A program made the position numbers and the translations under genes. DNA of 64,000 nt from DATATJ01 sp963789075 (GTDB lineage Bacteria; Acidobacteriota; Vicinamibacteria; Vicinamibacterales; CAVVIG01), in assembly GCA_963789075.1 (NCBI GenBank), contig CAWBJQ010000014.1, positions 434,001-498,000 of the forward strand, read 5' to 3'. A model generated the notes under the pieces. The model was given only the letters and a program-made list of their open reading frames with translations, searched no databases and was not told the DNA's origin. Positions 1 to 10,883 of the stretch are shown piece by piece; position 1 is the first letter of the stretch; each line of letters begins with the position of its first letter.

Positions 1-27
1 CCAAATGACCAGCTAACGAGATTGAGC

Positions 28-405
28 ATGCCGACTATCAGTCAGCTCGTGCGGGACGGACGCAAGAAGATCGTCAGCAAGACCAAGAGTCCCGCGCTGC
101 AGAACAGCCCGCAGAAGCGCGGCGTCTGCGTCCGCGTCTTCACCCAGACGCCGAAGAAGCCGAACTCAGCGCTCCGCAAGGTGGCGCGCGTGCGGCTCAC
201 CAACGGCATCGAGGTGACGACCTACATCCCGGGCGTCGGCCACAACCTGCAGGAGCACTCGCTCGTGTTGATTCGAGGCGGCCGCGTCAAGGACCTCCCG
301 GGCGTGCGCTACCACGTGGTCCGCGGCACGCTCGACGCGGTCGGCGTCCAGGGGCGGATGCAGGGTCGATCGAAATACGGCGCCAAGCGGCCCAAGAAGG
401 CCTAA
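28..405 (+). CDS. rpsL: 30S ribosomal protein S12
   Basis: S12 sits at the decoding centre of the small subunit and controls tRNA-selection accuracy. The 125-residue product starts MPTISQLVR, has the usual family length, and contains the conserved TPKKPNSALRK and GGRVKDLPGVRYH loops. Both lysines where streptomycin-resistance mutations arise are wild type. A TTG two codons upstream is in frame, but the ATG at 28 matches the family start. It is the first gene of a str operon; its promoter lies outside the window. Confidence 0.98.
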   Translation: MPTISQLVRDGRKKIVSKTKSPALQNSPQKRGVCVRVFTQTPKKPNSALRKVARVRLTNGIEVTTYIPGVGHNLQEHSLVLIRGGRVKDLPGVRYHVVRGTLDAVGVQGRMQGRSKYGAKRPKKA

Positions 406-411
406 GGCCTT

Positions 412-454
412 GGGATTCGGGATTCGGGATTTGGGATTCGAGACTAGGGATTAG
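412..454. repeat. GGGATTC heptad stutter
   Basis: The rpsL–rpsG gap is almost entirely a degenerate tandem array of a 7-nt word (GGGATTC, GGGATTT, GAGACTA-like). No reverse-complement arm is present here. The same word recurs at 3071–3144, 19237–19318 and 33087–33130. Confidence 0.8.
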
Positions 455-456
455 GC

Positions 457-930
<474 letters not shown>

Positions 931-936
931 CGAGCA

Positions 937-3063
<2,127 letters not shown>

Positions 3064-3070
3064 GACAGAC

Positions 3071-3144
3071 GGGATTTGGGATTCGGGATTAGGGATTCGA
3101 GGGATTCGTCAGGCGCGAATCCCGAATCCCGAATCACGAATCCC
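3071..3144. repeat. GGGATTC heptad inverted repeat
   Basis: The fusA–rpsJ gap consists of GGGATTC-type 7-nt units on the left and their reverse complement (AATCCCG units) on the right, able to fold into a long hairpin. It occupies the place where tuf is normally found. Confidence 0.85.
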
Positions 3145-3160
3145 TACAGAGATCACATAT

Positions 3161-3499
3161 ATGGCAACCGCATCATTCAGCGACAAGATCCGCATCCGCC
3201 TCAAGGCGTACGACTCGCGGGTGCTCGATCAGTCGACGACCGAGATCGTCGACACGGCCAAGCGCACCGGCGCGCGGCTGGCGGGCCCGATTCCGCTGCC
3301 GACCTCGAAGAACAAGTGGACCGTGCTGCGGTCGCCGCACGTGGACAAGAAATCGCGCGAGCAGTTCGAGATCCGGACGCACAAGCGGCTGATCGACATC
3401 TTCGAGCCGACGCCGCAGACCGTCGATGCGCTGATGAAGCTCGATCTGCCGGCCGGCGTGGACGTCGAGATCAAGGCGTTCGGGAAAGAGCACAAGTAA
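3161..3499 (+). CDS. rpsJ: 30S ribosomal protein S10 (NusE)
   Basis: S10 is part of the 30S head and, as NusE, joins transcription antitermination complexes with NusB. The 112-residue product starts MATASFSDKIRIRLKAYD and carries the conserved VRGPIPLPT-like segment (LAGPIPLPTSKNKWTVL) and the SREQFEIRTHKRLIDI loop. A short extra N-terminus precedes the conserved KIRIRLKAYD. It is the first gene of the S10 operon. Confidence 0.97.
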   Translation: MATASFSDKIRIRLKAYDSRVLDQSTTEIVDTAKRTGARLAGPIPLPTSKNKWTVLRSPHVDKKSREQFEIRTHKRLIDIFEPTPQTVDALMKLDLPAGVDVEIKAFGKEHK

Positions 3500-3504
3500 A
3501 CGAC

Positions 3505-3575
3505 ATTCAACGCGGAACGCGCTGAACACGCAGGACAACCGAATACTCGGCGGATTCTGCGGTTTCTGCGTTGAT
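3505..3575. repeat. 9-nt-period inverted repeat (CGCxGAA / TCTGCGGTT type)
   Basis: The rpsJ–rplC gap contains roughly 9-nt-period units (CGCGGAA, CGCGCTGAA, CACGCAGGA) followed by units approximating their reverse complement (GGATTCTGCGG, TTTCTGCGTTG). It looks like a stem-loop element. A related one lies at 7790–7865. Confidence 0.6.
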
Positions 3576-3589
3576 CGTGAGACACAGAC

Positions 3590-4271
3590 ATGGTTACAGG
3601 AATCATCGGCAAGAAAGTCGGGATGACGCAGGTGTTCGACGCCGACGGCACCGTGCATCCCGCCACCGTCATCAAGGCGGGGCCGTGCGTCGTCGTGCAG
3701 GCGAAGAGCGCGCAGACCGACGGCTACGAATCGGTGCAGCTCGGGCTGGTCGAGGCGAAGCCGTCGAAGACGAACAAGGCGATGACGGGCCACTTCAAGA
3801 AGGCCAACGTGCCGCCGACGCGCGTGCGCCGCGAGGTCAAGCTCGCCGCCGGCGGCGACGGCGCGAAGGCTGGCGACCAGGTGCTCGTGTCGATCTTCGC
3901 CGACGGCGAGCGGGTCGACATCGTCGGGCACGGGCCGCGGCAAGGGCTTTCAGGGCGTCGTCAAGCGGCACCATTTCGCCGGCGGCGCGGCGACGCACGG
4001 GTCGATGTTTCATCGCGCGCCCGGATCGATTGGCGCCTCGTCGTTCCCTTCGCGCGTGGTGAAGGGGATGCGCGCCGCGGGCCGTATGGGCGGCGGGCGT
4101 GTGACGATTCACAACCTGAAAGTGCTGCGCGTGGACGTGGATAACCACCTGCTGATCGTCGAGGGCGGCATTCCCGGGGCACCCGAGAGCGTCGTGATCG
4201 TGCGCAAGGCCAACACGCTGAAGAAGCTGAAGGTCGCGCAGGTCGAGAAGCCGAAGAAGGCAAAGAAATAA
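3590..4271 (+). CDS. rplC: 50S ribosomal protein L3 (one-base frameshift)
   Basis: L3 binds 23S rRNA near the peptidyl-transferase centre. The N-terminal half (MVTGIIGKKVGMTQVFD…) reads from 3590, and the C-terminal half (GKGFQGVVKRHHF, GSMFHRAPGSIGASS, RMGGGRVT) continues in the next frame. Removing one G from GGG at 3926–3928 restores a 226-residue protein with the expected DIVGTGRGKGFQG join. L3 is essential, so the frameshift is almost certainly an assembly error. Confidence 0.92.
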
Positions 4272-4272
4272 T

Positions 4273-4328
4273 GGGGAATTGGGAATTCGGGCTTGGGATT
4301 GAAACTCACCAATCCCAAATCCCGAACC
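4273..4328. repeat. GGGATT-type heptad inverted repeat
   Basis: The rplC–rplD gap: GGGAATT/GGGATT units followed by AATCCC-type units, forming a short imperfect hairpin. Confidence 0.7.
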
Positions 4329-4341
4329 ATCCGAGGATCAC

Positions 4342-4963
4342 ATGCAGCTTGATGTCGTCAACCACAGGAACGAAAAAGTCGGCGCGGTCGATCTGCGCGA
4401 CGAGGTGTTCGGCGGCCGCGTGAACGCCGATCTCATCTGGGAGTCGGTGGTCCACGAGAACGCGTCGAAGCGCCGCGGCACGCACGCGACGAAGAACCGC
4501 GCGATCGTCAGCGGCAGCGGCAAGAAGCCGTGGAAGCAGAAGGGCACCGGCCGCGCGCGCGTCGGCGACATCCGGAACCCGCTGTGGCGCCATGGCGGCA
4601 CGGTCTTCGGACCGCAGCCGCGCAGCTACGACTTCAAGCTGCCGAAGAAAGTCGAGCGGGGTGCGCTGCGTGCGGCGCTCGCGCAGAAACTGAAGGACGG
4701 CCAGCTGGTCGTCGTGGAGGCGCTTGCCGCCGCCGAGATCAAGACGAAGGCCGCCGCCGAGCTGCTCGCCGCGCTGGGCGTCACCGGGAAGGCCGCTGTT
4801 GATCGACGTGGCGGTCGACGAGAAGCTGTCGCGGTCGGTGCGCAACATGCCGGGTGTGTTCTTCGTCCCGAGCGCGCGGGTCACCGCGCGCGACATCATG
4901 CTGGCCGCCCGCGTGGTGACGACGAAGGGTGCGCTGGAGAAGCTGCAGGAGGCGCTCGGCTGA
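4342..4963 (+). CDS. rplD: 50S ribosomal protein L4 (one-base frameshift)
   Basis: L4 lines the exit tunnel and, in some bacteria, autoregulates the S10 operon. The first frame gives MQLDVVNHRNEKVG through the conserved loop SGKKPWKQKGTGRAR and RHGGTVFGPQPR. The C-terminal LIDVAVDEKLSRSVRNMPGV…ALEKLQEALG is in the next frame. One surplus base at about 4793–4796 (GCCGCTG) accounts for the break; the corrected product is 206 residues, normal for L4. Confidence 0.92.
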
Positions 4964-4969
4964 GCGGGA

Positions 4970-5068
4970 ATTTCAGATTGCAGATTTCAGATTTCAGATT
5001 GGGACGACGGCGACTGCGGCAATCTGAAACTGAATCTGAACTCTGAAGTCTGAACTCGAGATTTCAGG
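4970..5068. repeat. TTTCAGA heptad inverted repeat
   Basis: The rplD–rplW gap: a TTTCAGA 7-nt tandem stutter, a spacer at about 5001–5019, then AATCTGAA/CTCTGAA units that are the reverse complement. The same word occurs at 16903–16930, 19932–19971 and 20117–20148. Confidence 0.85.
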
Positions 5069-5073
5069 ACTCT

Positions 5074-5364
5074 ATGAAACTGACAGACGTGATTCGCCGC
5101 CCGCTCATCACCGAGAAGACGTCCCTGCTGCGCGAAGACGGACGCACGATCGTGTTTCAGGTGGCGAACGGCGCGAACAAGATCGAGATCAAGCACGCGG
5201 TGGAACAGCTGCTCGGCGCGAAAGTGTCGAGCATCCGCACGAGCCTGACACACGGCAAGGTCAAACGTCAGGGCCGCTTCGCGGGCCGCCGGTCGGACTG
5301 GAAGAAGGCCTACGTGAAGCTGCGTGAAGGCCAGAAGATGCCCGAATTCTTGGAGGGGGCGTGA
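5074..5364 (+). CDS. rplW: 50S ribosomal protein L23
   Basis: L23 sits at the tunnel exit and is the docking site for trigger factor and SRP. The 96-residue product starts MKLTDVIRRPLITEKT, the family hallmark, and has the GRFAGRRSDWKKAYVKL C-terminal region. The length is typical. Its stop is one base before the rplB start. Confidence 0.97.
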   Translation: MKLTDVIRRPLITEKTSLLREDGRTIVFQVANGANKIEIKHAVEQLLGAKVSSIRTSLTHGKVKRQGRFAGRRSDWKKAYVKLREGQKMPEFLEGA

Positions 5365-5365
5365 A

Positions 5366-6190
5366 ATGCCTTTTCGCAAACTCAATCCGACGTCGCCGGG
5401 CACGCGGTTTCAAACCGTGCAGACCTTCGACGACATCACGACGCAGGAGCCGTACAAGCCGCTGGTCGAGCCGCTGCGCAGCACGGGCGGCCGCAACAAC
5501 CAAGGGCACCTGACGTCCTGGTGGCGCGGCGGCGGCCACAAGCGGATGTACCGCATCATCGACTTCAAGCGCGACAAGCGCGACGTCCCGGCGAAGGTCG
5601 CGACGATCGAGTACGACCCGAACCGGTCGTCGCGGATTGCGCTCGTCACGTACGCCGATGGCGAGAAGCGCTACATCCTGCAGCCGAGCGGCCTGAAAGT
5701 CGGCGACGCGATCGTGGCGGGCGCCAACGTGGACATCCTCCCCGGCAACGCGCTGCCGCTGAAGAACATCCCGCTCGGCACGCTGATTCACAACGTGGAG
5801 CTCAAGCCGGGCAAGGGCGGACAGATTGCGCGCAGCGCCGGGTCGTCGGTGCAGCTGGTCGCGAAGGAAGGCGAGTACGCCACGGTGAAGATGCCGTCGG
5901 GCGAAACGCGCAAGATCTTCAGCGAGTGCTACGCGACGATCGGCACCGTCGGCAACGTCGATCACGAGAACGTGTCGATCGGCAAGGCGGGCCGCAGCCG
6001 GTGGCTGGGCCAGCGTCCGCACGTGCGCGGCGTCGCCATGAACCCGGTCGATCACCCGCTCGGCGGCGGTGAAGGCAAGACCTCAGGCGGCCGGCATCCG
6101 GTGTCGCCGTGGGGCCTGCCGACCAAGGGCTACAAGACGCGCAACCGCAAGGCGACGGACCAGTTCATCGTGCAGAGGCGACAGAAATAA
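5366..6190 (+). CDS. rplB: 50S ribosomal protein L2
   Basis: L2 is required for subunit association and peptidyl-transferase activity. The 274-residue product starts MPFRKLNPTSPGTRF. The ATG at 5366 is chosen over an in-frame upstream codon because it matches the family start and lies behind a GGAGGGGG Shine-Dalgarno at 5352–5359. It carries the conserved GRNNQGHLTSWWRGGGHK and RGVAMNPVDHPLGGGEGK motifs; the histidine of the latter is important for activity. Confidence 0.98.
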   Translation: MPFRKLNPTSPGTRFQTVQTFDDITTQEPYKPLVEPLRSTGGRNNQGHLTSWWRGGGHKRMYRIIDFKRDKRDVPAKVATIEYDPNRSSRIALVTYADGEKRYILQPSGLKVGDAIVAGANVDILPGNALPLKNIPLGTLIHNVELKPGKGGQIARSAGSSVQLVAKEGEYATVKMPSGETRKIFSECYATIGTVGNVDHENVSIGKAGRSRWLGQRPHVRGVAMNPVDHPLGGGEGKTSGGRHPVSPWGLPTKGYKTRNRKATDQFIVQRRQK

Positions 6191-6281
6191 TTGCAAATTG
6201 CAAATCGCTGATTGTTGATTGCTGATTGGTCTCGCACTGGATCAATCAATCAACCAATTTGCAATCAGCAATCAGCACTAC
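6190..6281. repeat. GCTGATT heptad inverted repeat
   Basis: The rplB–rpsS gap: TTGCAAA units and GCTGATT/GTTGATT 7-nt units, then the complementary AATCAGC units. It can fold into a hairpin. Confidence 0.75.
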
Positions 6282-6291
6282 GAGAGACACT

Positions 6292-6630
6292 ATGGGACGT
6301 TCGCTCAAGAAAGGCCCCTTCGTCGACACCTCGCTGCTCGAGAAGATCGAGGTGATGAATCGTGGGGCCGAGAAGAAAGTCATCAAGACGTGGTCGCGCC
6401 GCTCGACGGTGATTCCGGAGATGGTGGGGCACACGCTGGCCGTGCACAACGGGAAGAAGTTCATTCCCGTGTACGTGACCGAGAACATGGTCGGCCACAA
6501 GCTCGGCGAGTTCGCGCCGACGCGGCTGTTCAAGGGACACACGACGAAAGTGGCCGAGAAGACCGCCACGGCCGCGCCGGCGGCGGCGGGCACCGGAGGC
6601 AAGCCGGCCGGCGCGGGGAGCCCATCATGA
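6292..6630 (+). CDS. rpsS: 30S ribosomal protein S19
   Basis: S19 forms a complex with S13 in the 30S head and touches A-site tRNA. The ATG at 6292 gives MGRSLKKGPFVD, the universal family start; an in-frame upstream extension runs through repeat sequence and is rejected. The 112-residue product is about 20 residues longer than E. coli S19 because of an Ala/Gly/Thr-rich tail after LGEFAPTRLFKGHTTK. Its stop overlaps the rplV start (ATGA). Confidence 0.97.
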   Translation: MGRSLKKGPFVDTSLLEKIEVMNRGAEKKVIKTWSRRSTVIPEMVGHTLAVHNGKKFIPVYVTENMVGHKLGEFAPTRLFKGHTTKVAEKTATAAPAAAGTGGKPAGAGSPS

Positions 6631-7082
6631 TCGAAGCGCACGCCACGGCACGCTATATCCGGACGTCGGCGCAGAAGGCCGGCCTGGTGCTCGATCTCAT
6701 TCGCGGCAAGGACGTCAATCAGGCGCTGGCCACGCTCACCTTCGCGCGCAAGTCAGTGGCGGCCGATGTGGCGAAGCTGCTGCGGTCGGCGATCGCCAAC
6801 GCCCAGCAGAAAGACGGCTTCGGCGGCGATGTCGATCGGTTGTTCGTCTCGGCCTGCTACGCGAACCAGGGGCCGTCGCAGAAGCGGGTGCGCCCCGCGC
6901 CGATGGGCCGGGCGTTCCGCGTGCTGAAGCGCACCGCCCACCTCACCGTGCGCGTGTCCGAGCGGCCGGAAAAAGTGGTGGCCCTGGCGGGCGGCGAGGC
7001 GCCGAAGCGGCGTCCGCGCGCAGGCGCAGTGAAGAAAACAGCGCCTGCGGCCAGGCGCGCCCCCAAGAAGGCGAAGGAGTAA
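6627..7082 (+). CDS. rplV: 50S ribosomal protein L22
   Basis: L22 has a long beta-hairpin lining the exit tunnel. The ATG at 6627 overlaps the rpsS stop, and the product MIEAHATARYIRTSAQK… has 151 residues, about 40 longer than E. coli L22 because of a basic KRRPRAGAVKK-type C-terminal tail. The conserved VSACYANQGPSQKRVRPAPMGRA hairpin region is intact. Confidence 0.97.
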   Translation: MIEAHATARYIRTSAQKAGLVLDLIRGKDVNQALATLTFARKSVAADVAKLLRSAIANAQQKDGFGGDVDRLFVSACYANQGPSQKRVRPAPMGRAFRVLKRTAHLTVRVSERPEKVVALAGGEAPKRRPRAGAVKKTAPAARRAPKKAKE

Positions 7083-7084
7083 TC

Positions 7085-7789
7085 GTGGGCCAGAAAGTTC
7101 ACCCGATCGGATTCCGGCTCGGGTTCAACAAGACGTGGCGGTCGCGGTGGTACTCCAATCGCGACTACGCCAAGCTGCTGCATGAGGATCTCAACCTGCG
7201 CTCGACGTTGAAGAAGCGCTTCGCGCACGCGGGCGTTTCGAAGATCGAGACCGAGCGCGCGGCGAACAAGCTGAAGATCGACATCTACACCTCCCGCCCC
7301 GGCATCATCATCGGGCGCAAGGGGACGGAAGTCGACAAGCTGAAGCAGGAGATCCAGAAGCGCACGAATCGCGAGGTCTTCATCAACATCCAGGAGATCC
7401 AGAAGCCCGAGCTCGACGCGCAGCTCATCTCCGAGTCGGTGGCGATGCAGCTCGAAAAGCGCGTGGCGTTCCGCCGCGCGATGCGCAAGTCGGTGGAGTC
7501 GGCGCTGCGCTTCGGCGCGCGCGGCATCAAGGTGCGCGTCTCGGGCCGCCTCAACGGCGGCGAGATTGCGCGCTCCGAGTGGTATCTCCACGGCCAGCTG
7601 CCGCTCCAGACGTTGCGGGCGGACATCGACTACGGCTTCGCGGAAGCGAGCACGACCTACGGCCAGATCGGCATCAAGGTGTGGCTCTACAAGGGCGAGC
7701 GCCTCGTGCCGCAGCGGGGCCGCGAAGAGGAATATCGTGAACGCGCGCCCCGTCGGCCTTCGGGGCCGCCGCGCGCTGAGACGATATGA
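7085..7789 (+). CDS. rpsC: 30S ribosomal protein S3
   Basis: S3 forms part of the mRNA entry channel and contributes to helicase activity. GTG start at 7085 behind AAGGAG (7074–7079). The 234-residue product MGQKVHPIGFRLG has the KH domain GXXG loop in RPGIIIGRKGTEVDKL and the C-terminal SGRLNGGEIARSEWY domain. Only two bases separate it from rplV. Confidence 0.98.
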   Translation: MGQKVHPIGFRLGFNKTWRSRWYSNRDYAKLLHEDLNLRSTLKKRFAHAGVSKIETERAANKLKIDIYTSRPGIIIGRKGTEVDKLKQEIQKRTNREVFINIQEIQKPELDAQLISESVAMQLEKRVAFRRAMRKSVESALRFGARGIKVRVSGRLNGGEIARSEWYLHGQLPLQTLRADIDYGFAEASTTYGQIGIKVWLYKGERLVPQRGREEEYRERAPRRPSGPPRAETI

Positions 7790-7865
7790 ATCGCAGAGAC
7801 CGCTGAGCACGCAGAGTAGGGGAGTTCTCCGCGATCTCGCCGAGTCCTGCGTCATGATCGTGAAG
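7790..7865. repeat. 9-nt-period inverted repeat (CGCAGAGAC type)
   Basis: The rpsC–rplP gap holds CGCAGAGAC, CGCTGAGCA, CGCAGAGTA units, then approximate complements (TCTCCGCGATCTC, GAGTCCTGCGT). Same architecture as 3505–3575. Confidence 0.6.
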
Positions 7866-7876
7866 GGTACTTCGTT

Positions 7877-8302
7877 ATGTTGATGCCGAAGAAAGTGAAG
7901 TTCCGCAAGCAACAGCGCGGACGGATGGCCGGGAAGGCCTGGCGCGGATCGGACGTGTCGTTCGGCGACTACGGCCTGAAGGCGCTCGAGCCGTGCTGGT
8001 TGACGGATCGTCAAATCGAAGCGGCGCGCGTCGCGATGACGCGGTTCATCAAGCGCGGCGGCAAAATCTGGGTGCGTGTGTTCCCCGACAAGCCGATTAC
8101 GAAGAAGCCGCAGGAAGTCCGCATGGGCAAGGGCAAAGGCGCGCCTGATCAATGGGTGTGCGTCGTGCGTCCGGGCCGCGTGATGTTCGAGATGGAAGGC
8201 GTGACGGAAGCCGAAGCGCGCCAGGCGATGAAGCTGGCGGCCGCCAAGCTGCCGATTCTCACCAAGTTCGCGACCCGCTTCGCCATGGAGAAGATGCTAT
8301 GA
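7877..8302 (+). CDS. rplP: 50S ribosomal protein L16
   Basis: L16 helps form the A-site side of the large subunit. The 141-residue product starts MLMPKKVKFRKQQRGRM and contains RFIKRGGKIWVRVFPDKPITKKP, including the arginine that is hydroxylated in E. coli. The stop overlaps the rpmC start (ATGA). Confidence 0.97.
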   Translation: MLMPKKVKFRKQQRGRMAGKAWRGSDVSFGDYGLKALEPCWLTDRQIEAARVAMTRFIKRGGKIWVRVFPDKPITKKPQEVRMGKGKGAPDQWVCVVRPGRVMFEMEGVTEAEARQAMKLAAAKLPILTKFATRFAMEKML

Positions 8303-8487
8303 AGGCGGCCGAACTGCAGGATCTCGGCGTCGAGGAGCTCGGCGCGCGTGAACGCGAGCTGGCCGATCAGCTCTTCCGGATGCGCATCCAGAAGTCGATG
8401 GGACAGCTGGAAGTGCCGGAGAAGCTCCGCACGGTGCGCCGCGATCTCGCGCGCGTGAAGACGGTGATGCGACAGAAGCGCGGGTGA
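8299..8487 (+). CDS. rpmC: 50S ribosomal protein L29
   Basis: Small two-helix protein beside the exit tunnel. The ATG at 8299 overlaps the L16 stop and gives 62 residues (MKAAELQDLG…LFRMRIQKSMGQLEVPEKLR…), a normal length. The conserved LRxxRRDLARVKTVMRQK C-terminus is present. Confidence 0.96.
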   Translation: MKAAELQDLGVEELGARERELADQLFRMRIQKSMGQLEVPEKLRTVRRDLARVKTVMRQKRG

Positions 8488-8489
8488 AT

Positions 8490-8575
8490 TGAGTAATCGG
8501 GAATCGAGAATGGGTAACGGACGATCAGTCGTCAATCCATGACCGATTACCAGATTACCAATTACGGAATAAGGA
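8490..8575. repeat. TAATCGGGA / CCGATTACC inverted repeat
   Basis: The rpmC–rpsQ gap: TAATCGGGAATCG units, then a spacer and GATTACC units. An imperfect hairpin like those in the other gaps of this cluster. Confidence 0.6.
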
Positions 8576-8581
8576 TCGATT

Positions 8582-8836
8582 ATGGCTACGAAATCTGAAA
8601 AAGTTGGCATCGTCGTCAGCAACAAGATGCAGAAGAGCATCGTGGTTGCGGTCGAGTGGCAGGTTCGGCACGGGCTGTACGGCAAGACCGAGCGCCGCAC
8701 GTCGAAGTTCATGGTGCACGACGAAGAGAATACGGCGCGGATCGGCGACACGGTCGCGATCACCGAAACGCGGCCGATGAGTCGCCGGAAGCGCTGGGCT
8801 CTCGCCCGGATCGTAAGACAGGCGGCAGCGGTTTAG
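8582..8836 (+). CDS. rpsQ: 30S ribosomal protein S17
   Basis: S17 is an OB-fold primary binder of 16S rRNA. The 84-residue product contains GIVVSNKMQKSIVV, the KFMVHDEENTARIGD loop and the TRPMSRRKRW signature. Family-typical length. Confidence 0.97.
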   Translation: MATKSEKVGIVVSNKMQKSIVVAVEWQVRHGLYGKTERRTSKFMVHDEENTARIGDTVAITETRPMSRRKRWALARIVRQAAAV

Positions 8837-8872
8837 GCAGGGCGGGGATCGTCAGGCCGACGGAGAACAGTC

Positions 8873-9241
8873 ATGATTCAGATGCGATCGATCCTGGACG
8901 TTGCCGACAATTCCGGCGCGCGCAAGATCGCCATCATCAACCCGATCGGCGGGTCGACCGGCCGCTACGCGCGGCTCGGCGACATCGTGACGGCGTCGGT
9001 GAAAGAGGCGACGCCCGAAGGCACGGTGAAGAAGGGCCAGGTCGTCAAGGCGGTCATCGTCCGGACGACGAAGGAGCAGCGCCGCCGCGACGGCAGCTAT
9101 ATCCGGTTCGACCGGAATGCCGCCGTGCTCATCAACGACAACAATGAGCCGGTCGGCACGCGCGTGTTCGGTCCGGTGGCGCGCGAGCTGCGCGAGCGGC
9201 GTTTCATGAAGATTATTTCGCTCGCGCCGGAGGTCCTGTAG
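8873..9241 (+). CDS. rplN: 50S ribosomal protein L14
   Basis: L14 forms intersubunit bridges and binds the silencing factor RsfS. The 122-residue product starts MIQMRSILDVADNSGAR and ends RRFMKIISLAPEVL, exactly the family length. Confidence 0.98.
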   Translation: MIQMRSILDVADNSGARKIAIINPIGGSTGRYARLGDIVTASVKEATPEGTVKKGQVVKAVIVRTTKEQRRRDGSYIRFDRNAAVLINDNNEPVGTRVFGPVARELRERRFMKIISLAPEVL

Positions 9242-9245
9242 GCCC

Positions 9246-9578
9246 ATGAGTCGCCTAGCTACACCCATTCGGAAGAACGACAACGTCCTCGTCGTGACGG
9301 GCAAGGATCGCGGGAAGCGCGGCCGCGTGCTCCGCATTGTCCCCTCGACGAACCGCCTGATCGTCGAAGGCGTGAACATGATCAAGCGCCACACGAAGGC
9401 CAACCCCGGCAAGAACGTCCTGGGCGGCATCGTCGAGCGCGAGGCGCTGCTGCACGCGTCCAACGTGCAGCTGGTGTGCCCGGAGTGCGGCGTGCAGACG
9501 CGCGTGGGCCACAAAATCCTTGGCGACGGACGGAAGGTCCGCGTGTGCCGCAAGTGCGAGGGAGTCGTCGACAAATGA
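9246..9578 (+). CDS. rplX: 50S ribosomal protein L24 (four-cysteine form)
   Basis: L24 starts 50S assembly. The 110-residue product has the KOW motif (VTGKDRGKRGRVLR). Its C-terminus carries two CxxC pairs, C78/C81 (CPEC) and C101/C104 (CRKC), which suggest a zinc ribbon; E. coli L24 lacks these. It overlaps rplE by four bases. Confidence 0.96.
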   Translation: MSRLATPIRKNDNVLVVTGKDRGKRGRVLRIVPSTNRLIVEGVNMIKRHTKANPGKNVLGGIVEREALLHASNVQLVCPECGVQTRVGHKILGDGRKVRVCRKCEGVVDK

Positions 9579-10117
9579 CGCGGTTGAAAGATAAATACGC
9601 GAAGGAAGTCGTGCCGGCTCTCACGAAGGAGTTCGGCTACAAGAACGTCATGGCCGTGCCCAAGATCCAGAAGGTCGTGGTCAACATGGGCCTGGGCGAG
9701 GCGACGTCGAACGCGAAGATCATCGACACAGGCGCCGACGAGCTCGCGCGCATCACCGGCCAGAAGCCGGTGACGCGCCGGTCGAAGAAATCGATCGCGC
9801 AGTTCAAGGTCCGCAAGGGACAGCCGATCGGGACGATGGTCACGCTGCGCGGCCCGCGCATGTGGGAGTTCCTCGACCGGCTGATGAGCATCGCGCTGCC
9901 GCGCGTGCGCGACTTCAAGGGCGTCTCGCCCAAGGGGTTCGACGGCCGCGGCAATTACACGCTCGGCCTGAAGGACCAGCTGCTGTTTCCGGAAATCGAC
10001 TACATGAAGGTCGACAAGGCGCGCGGCATGAACGTGTCCGTCGTCACGAGCGCGAAGACCGACGAAGAAGCGCGGAAGCTGCTGCAGTTCATGGGCATGC
10101 CGTTCCGGGCGTCGTAG
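9575..10117 (+). CDS. rplE: 50S ribosomal protein L5
   Basis: L5 binds 5S rRNA and contacts P-site tRNA. The ATG at 9575 overlaps the L24 stop and gives 180 residues with KIQKVVVNMGLGEA, GQKPVTRRSKKSIA and RDFKGVSPKGFDGRGNY, all family signatures. Confidence 0.98.
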   Translation: MTRLKDKYAKEVVPALTKEFGYKNVMAVPKIQKVVVNMGLGEATSNAKIIDTGADELARITGQKPVTRRSKKSIAQFKVRKGQPIGTMVTLRGPRMWEFLDRLMSIALPRVRDFKGVSPKGFDGRGNYTLGLKDQLLFPEIDYMKVDKARGMNVSVVTSAKTDEEARKLLQFMGMPFRAS

Positions 10118-10165
10118 GCTTCAGGGATCAGGGCTCGGGGATCAGGGATCAAGGGATCAGAAGAG
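10118..10165. repeat. GGGATCA heptad stutter
   Basis: The rplE–rpsN gap is a 7-nt tandem array of GGGATCA variants. There is no complementary arm. Confidence 0.75.
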
Positions 10166-10169
10166 ATTT

Positions 10170-10355
10170 ATGGCCACGACAGCAAAGATCGCGAAAGAGC
10201 ACAAGACGCCCAAGTTCAAGGTGCGCCTGCGCAACCGCTGCCACCTGTGCGGCCGTCCGCGTGCCTACATGCGGAAGTTCGCGCTGTGCCGCCTCTGCTT
10301 CAGGAAGCTGGCGCTCGACGGCGACATCACAGGGGTGACGAAAAGCAGTTGGTGA
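10170..10355 (+). CDS. rpsN: 30S ribosomal protein S14, zinc-binding type
   Basis: The short 61-residue C+ form of S14: C24/C27 (CHLC) and C40/C43 (CRLC) form the zinc site, followed by the conserved LCFRKLALDGDITGVTKSSW end. Essential for assembly of the 30S head. Confidence 0.97.
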   Translation: MATTAKIAKEHKTPKFKVRLRNRCHLCGRPRAYMRKFALCRLCFRKLALDGDITGVTKSSW

Positions 10356-10392
10356 GTTCGACCAAATCGCCAAGTTCGAAGGTTGAAGAGAT

Positions 10393-10809
10393 ATGACCGA
10401 TCCTATTGCTGACATGCTCACGCGGATCCGCAACGCGGTGATCGCCAAGCACACGCGCGTCGATATGCCGGCGTCGCGCATCAAAGCCGACATTGCGAAG
10501 ATCCTGCAGGACGAAGGCTACATTCAAGGCTTCAAGCTGCTCGACGATGTCGCGCATCCGATGAAGGGCATCGCGCCGGTGAAGACGCTGCGCCTGTTTC
10601 TCAAATACGGACCGCACGGCGAAAAGCTGATCACCGGCGTCGAGCGGATCAGCCGCCCCGGCCGCCGCGTCTACTTCGGCCGGGACGATGTCCCGGAAGT
10701 GCTCGCGGGCCTCGGCACCGCGATCCTGACGACGTCGCGCGGCGTGATGACCGGACGCGAAGCGATCAAAGCGGGCGTCGGCGGCGAGGTTCTCTGTAAC
10801 GTGTGGTAA
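10393..10809 (+). CDS. rpsH: 30S ribosomal protein S8
   Basis: S8 is a primary 16S binder and the spc-operon autoregulator in E. coli. The 138-residue product MTDPIADMLTRIRNA ends in the signature TSRGVMTGREAIKAGVGGEVLCNVW. Confidence 0.98.
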   Translation: MTDPIADMLTRIRNAVIAKHTRVDMPASRIKADIAKILQDEGYIQGFKLLDDVAHPMKGIAPVKTLRLFLKYGPHGEKLITGVERISRPGRRVYFGRDDVPEVLAGLGTAILTTSRGVMTGREAIKAGVGGEVLCNVW

Positions 10810-10875
10810 TGCTCAACGCTCAACTGTCAAGTCTCAACTCTCAGAGTTGAAACTTGAGACTTGAGAGTTTGTGAG
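10810..10875. repeat. CTCAACT / TTGAGAC heptad inverted repeat
   Basis: The rpsH–rplF gap: CTCAACG, CTCAACT, GTCAAGT, CTCAACT units, then TTGAAAC, TTGAGAC, TTGAGAG units. The two halves are complementary with a 7-nt period. Confidence 0.8.
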
Positions 10876-10883
10876 AATCAGAT

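Noticed and set aside
3590..4963. rplC and rplD as pseudogenes with functional copies elsewhere
   Set aside because: Both halves are fully conserved and sit in a conserved operon. A single surplus base explains each, and dozens of like events occur nearby, so sequence error is simpler.
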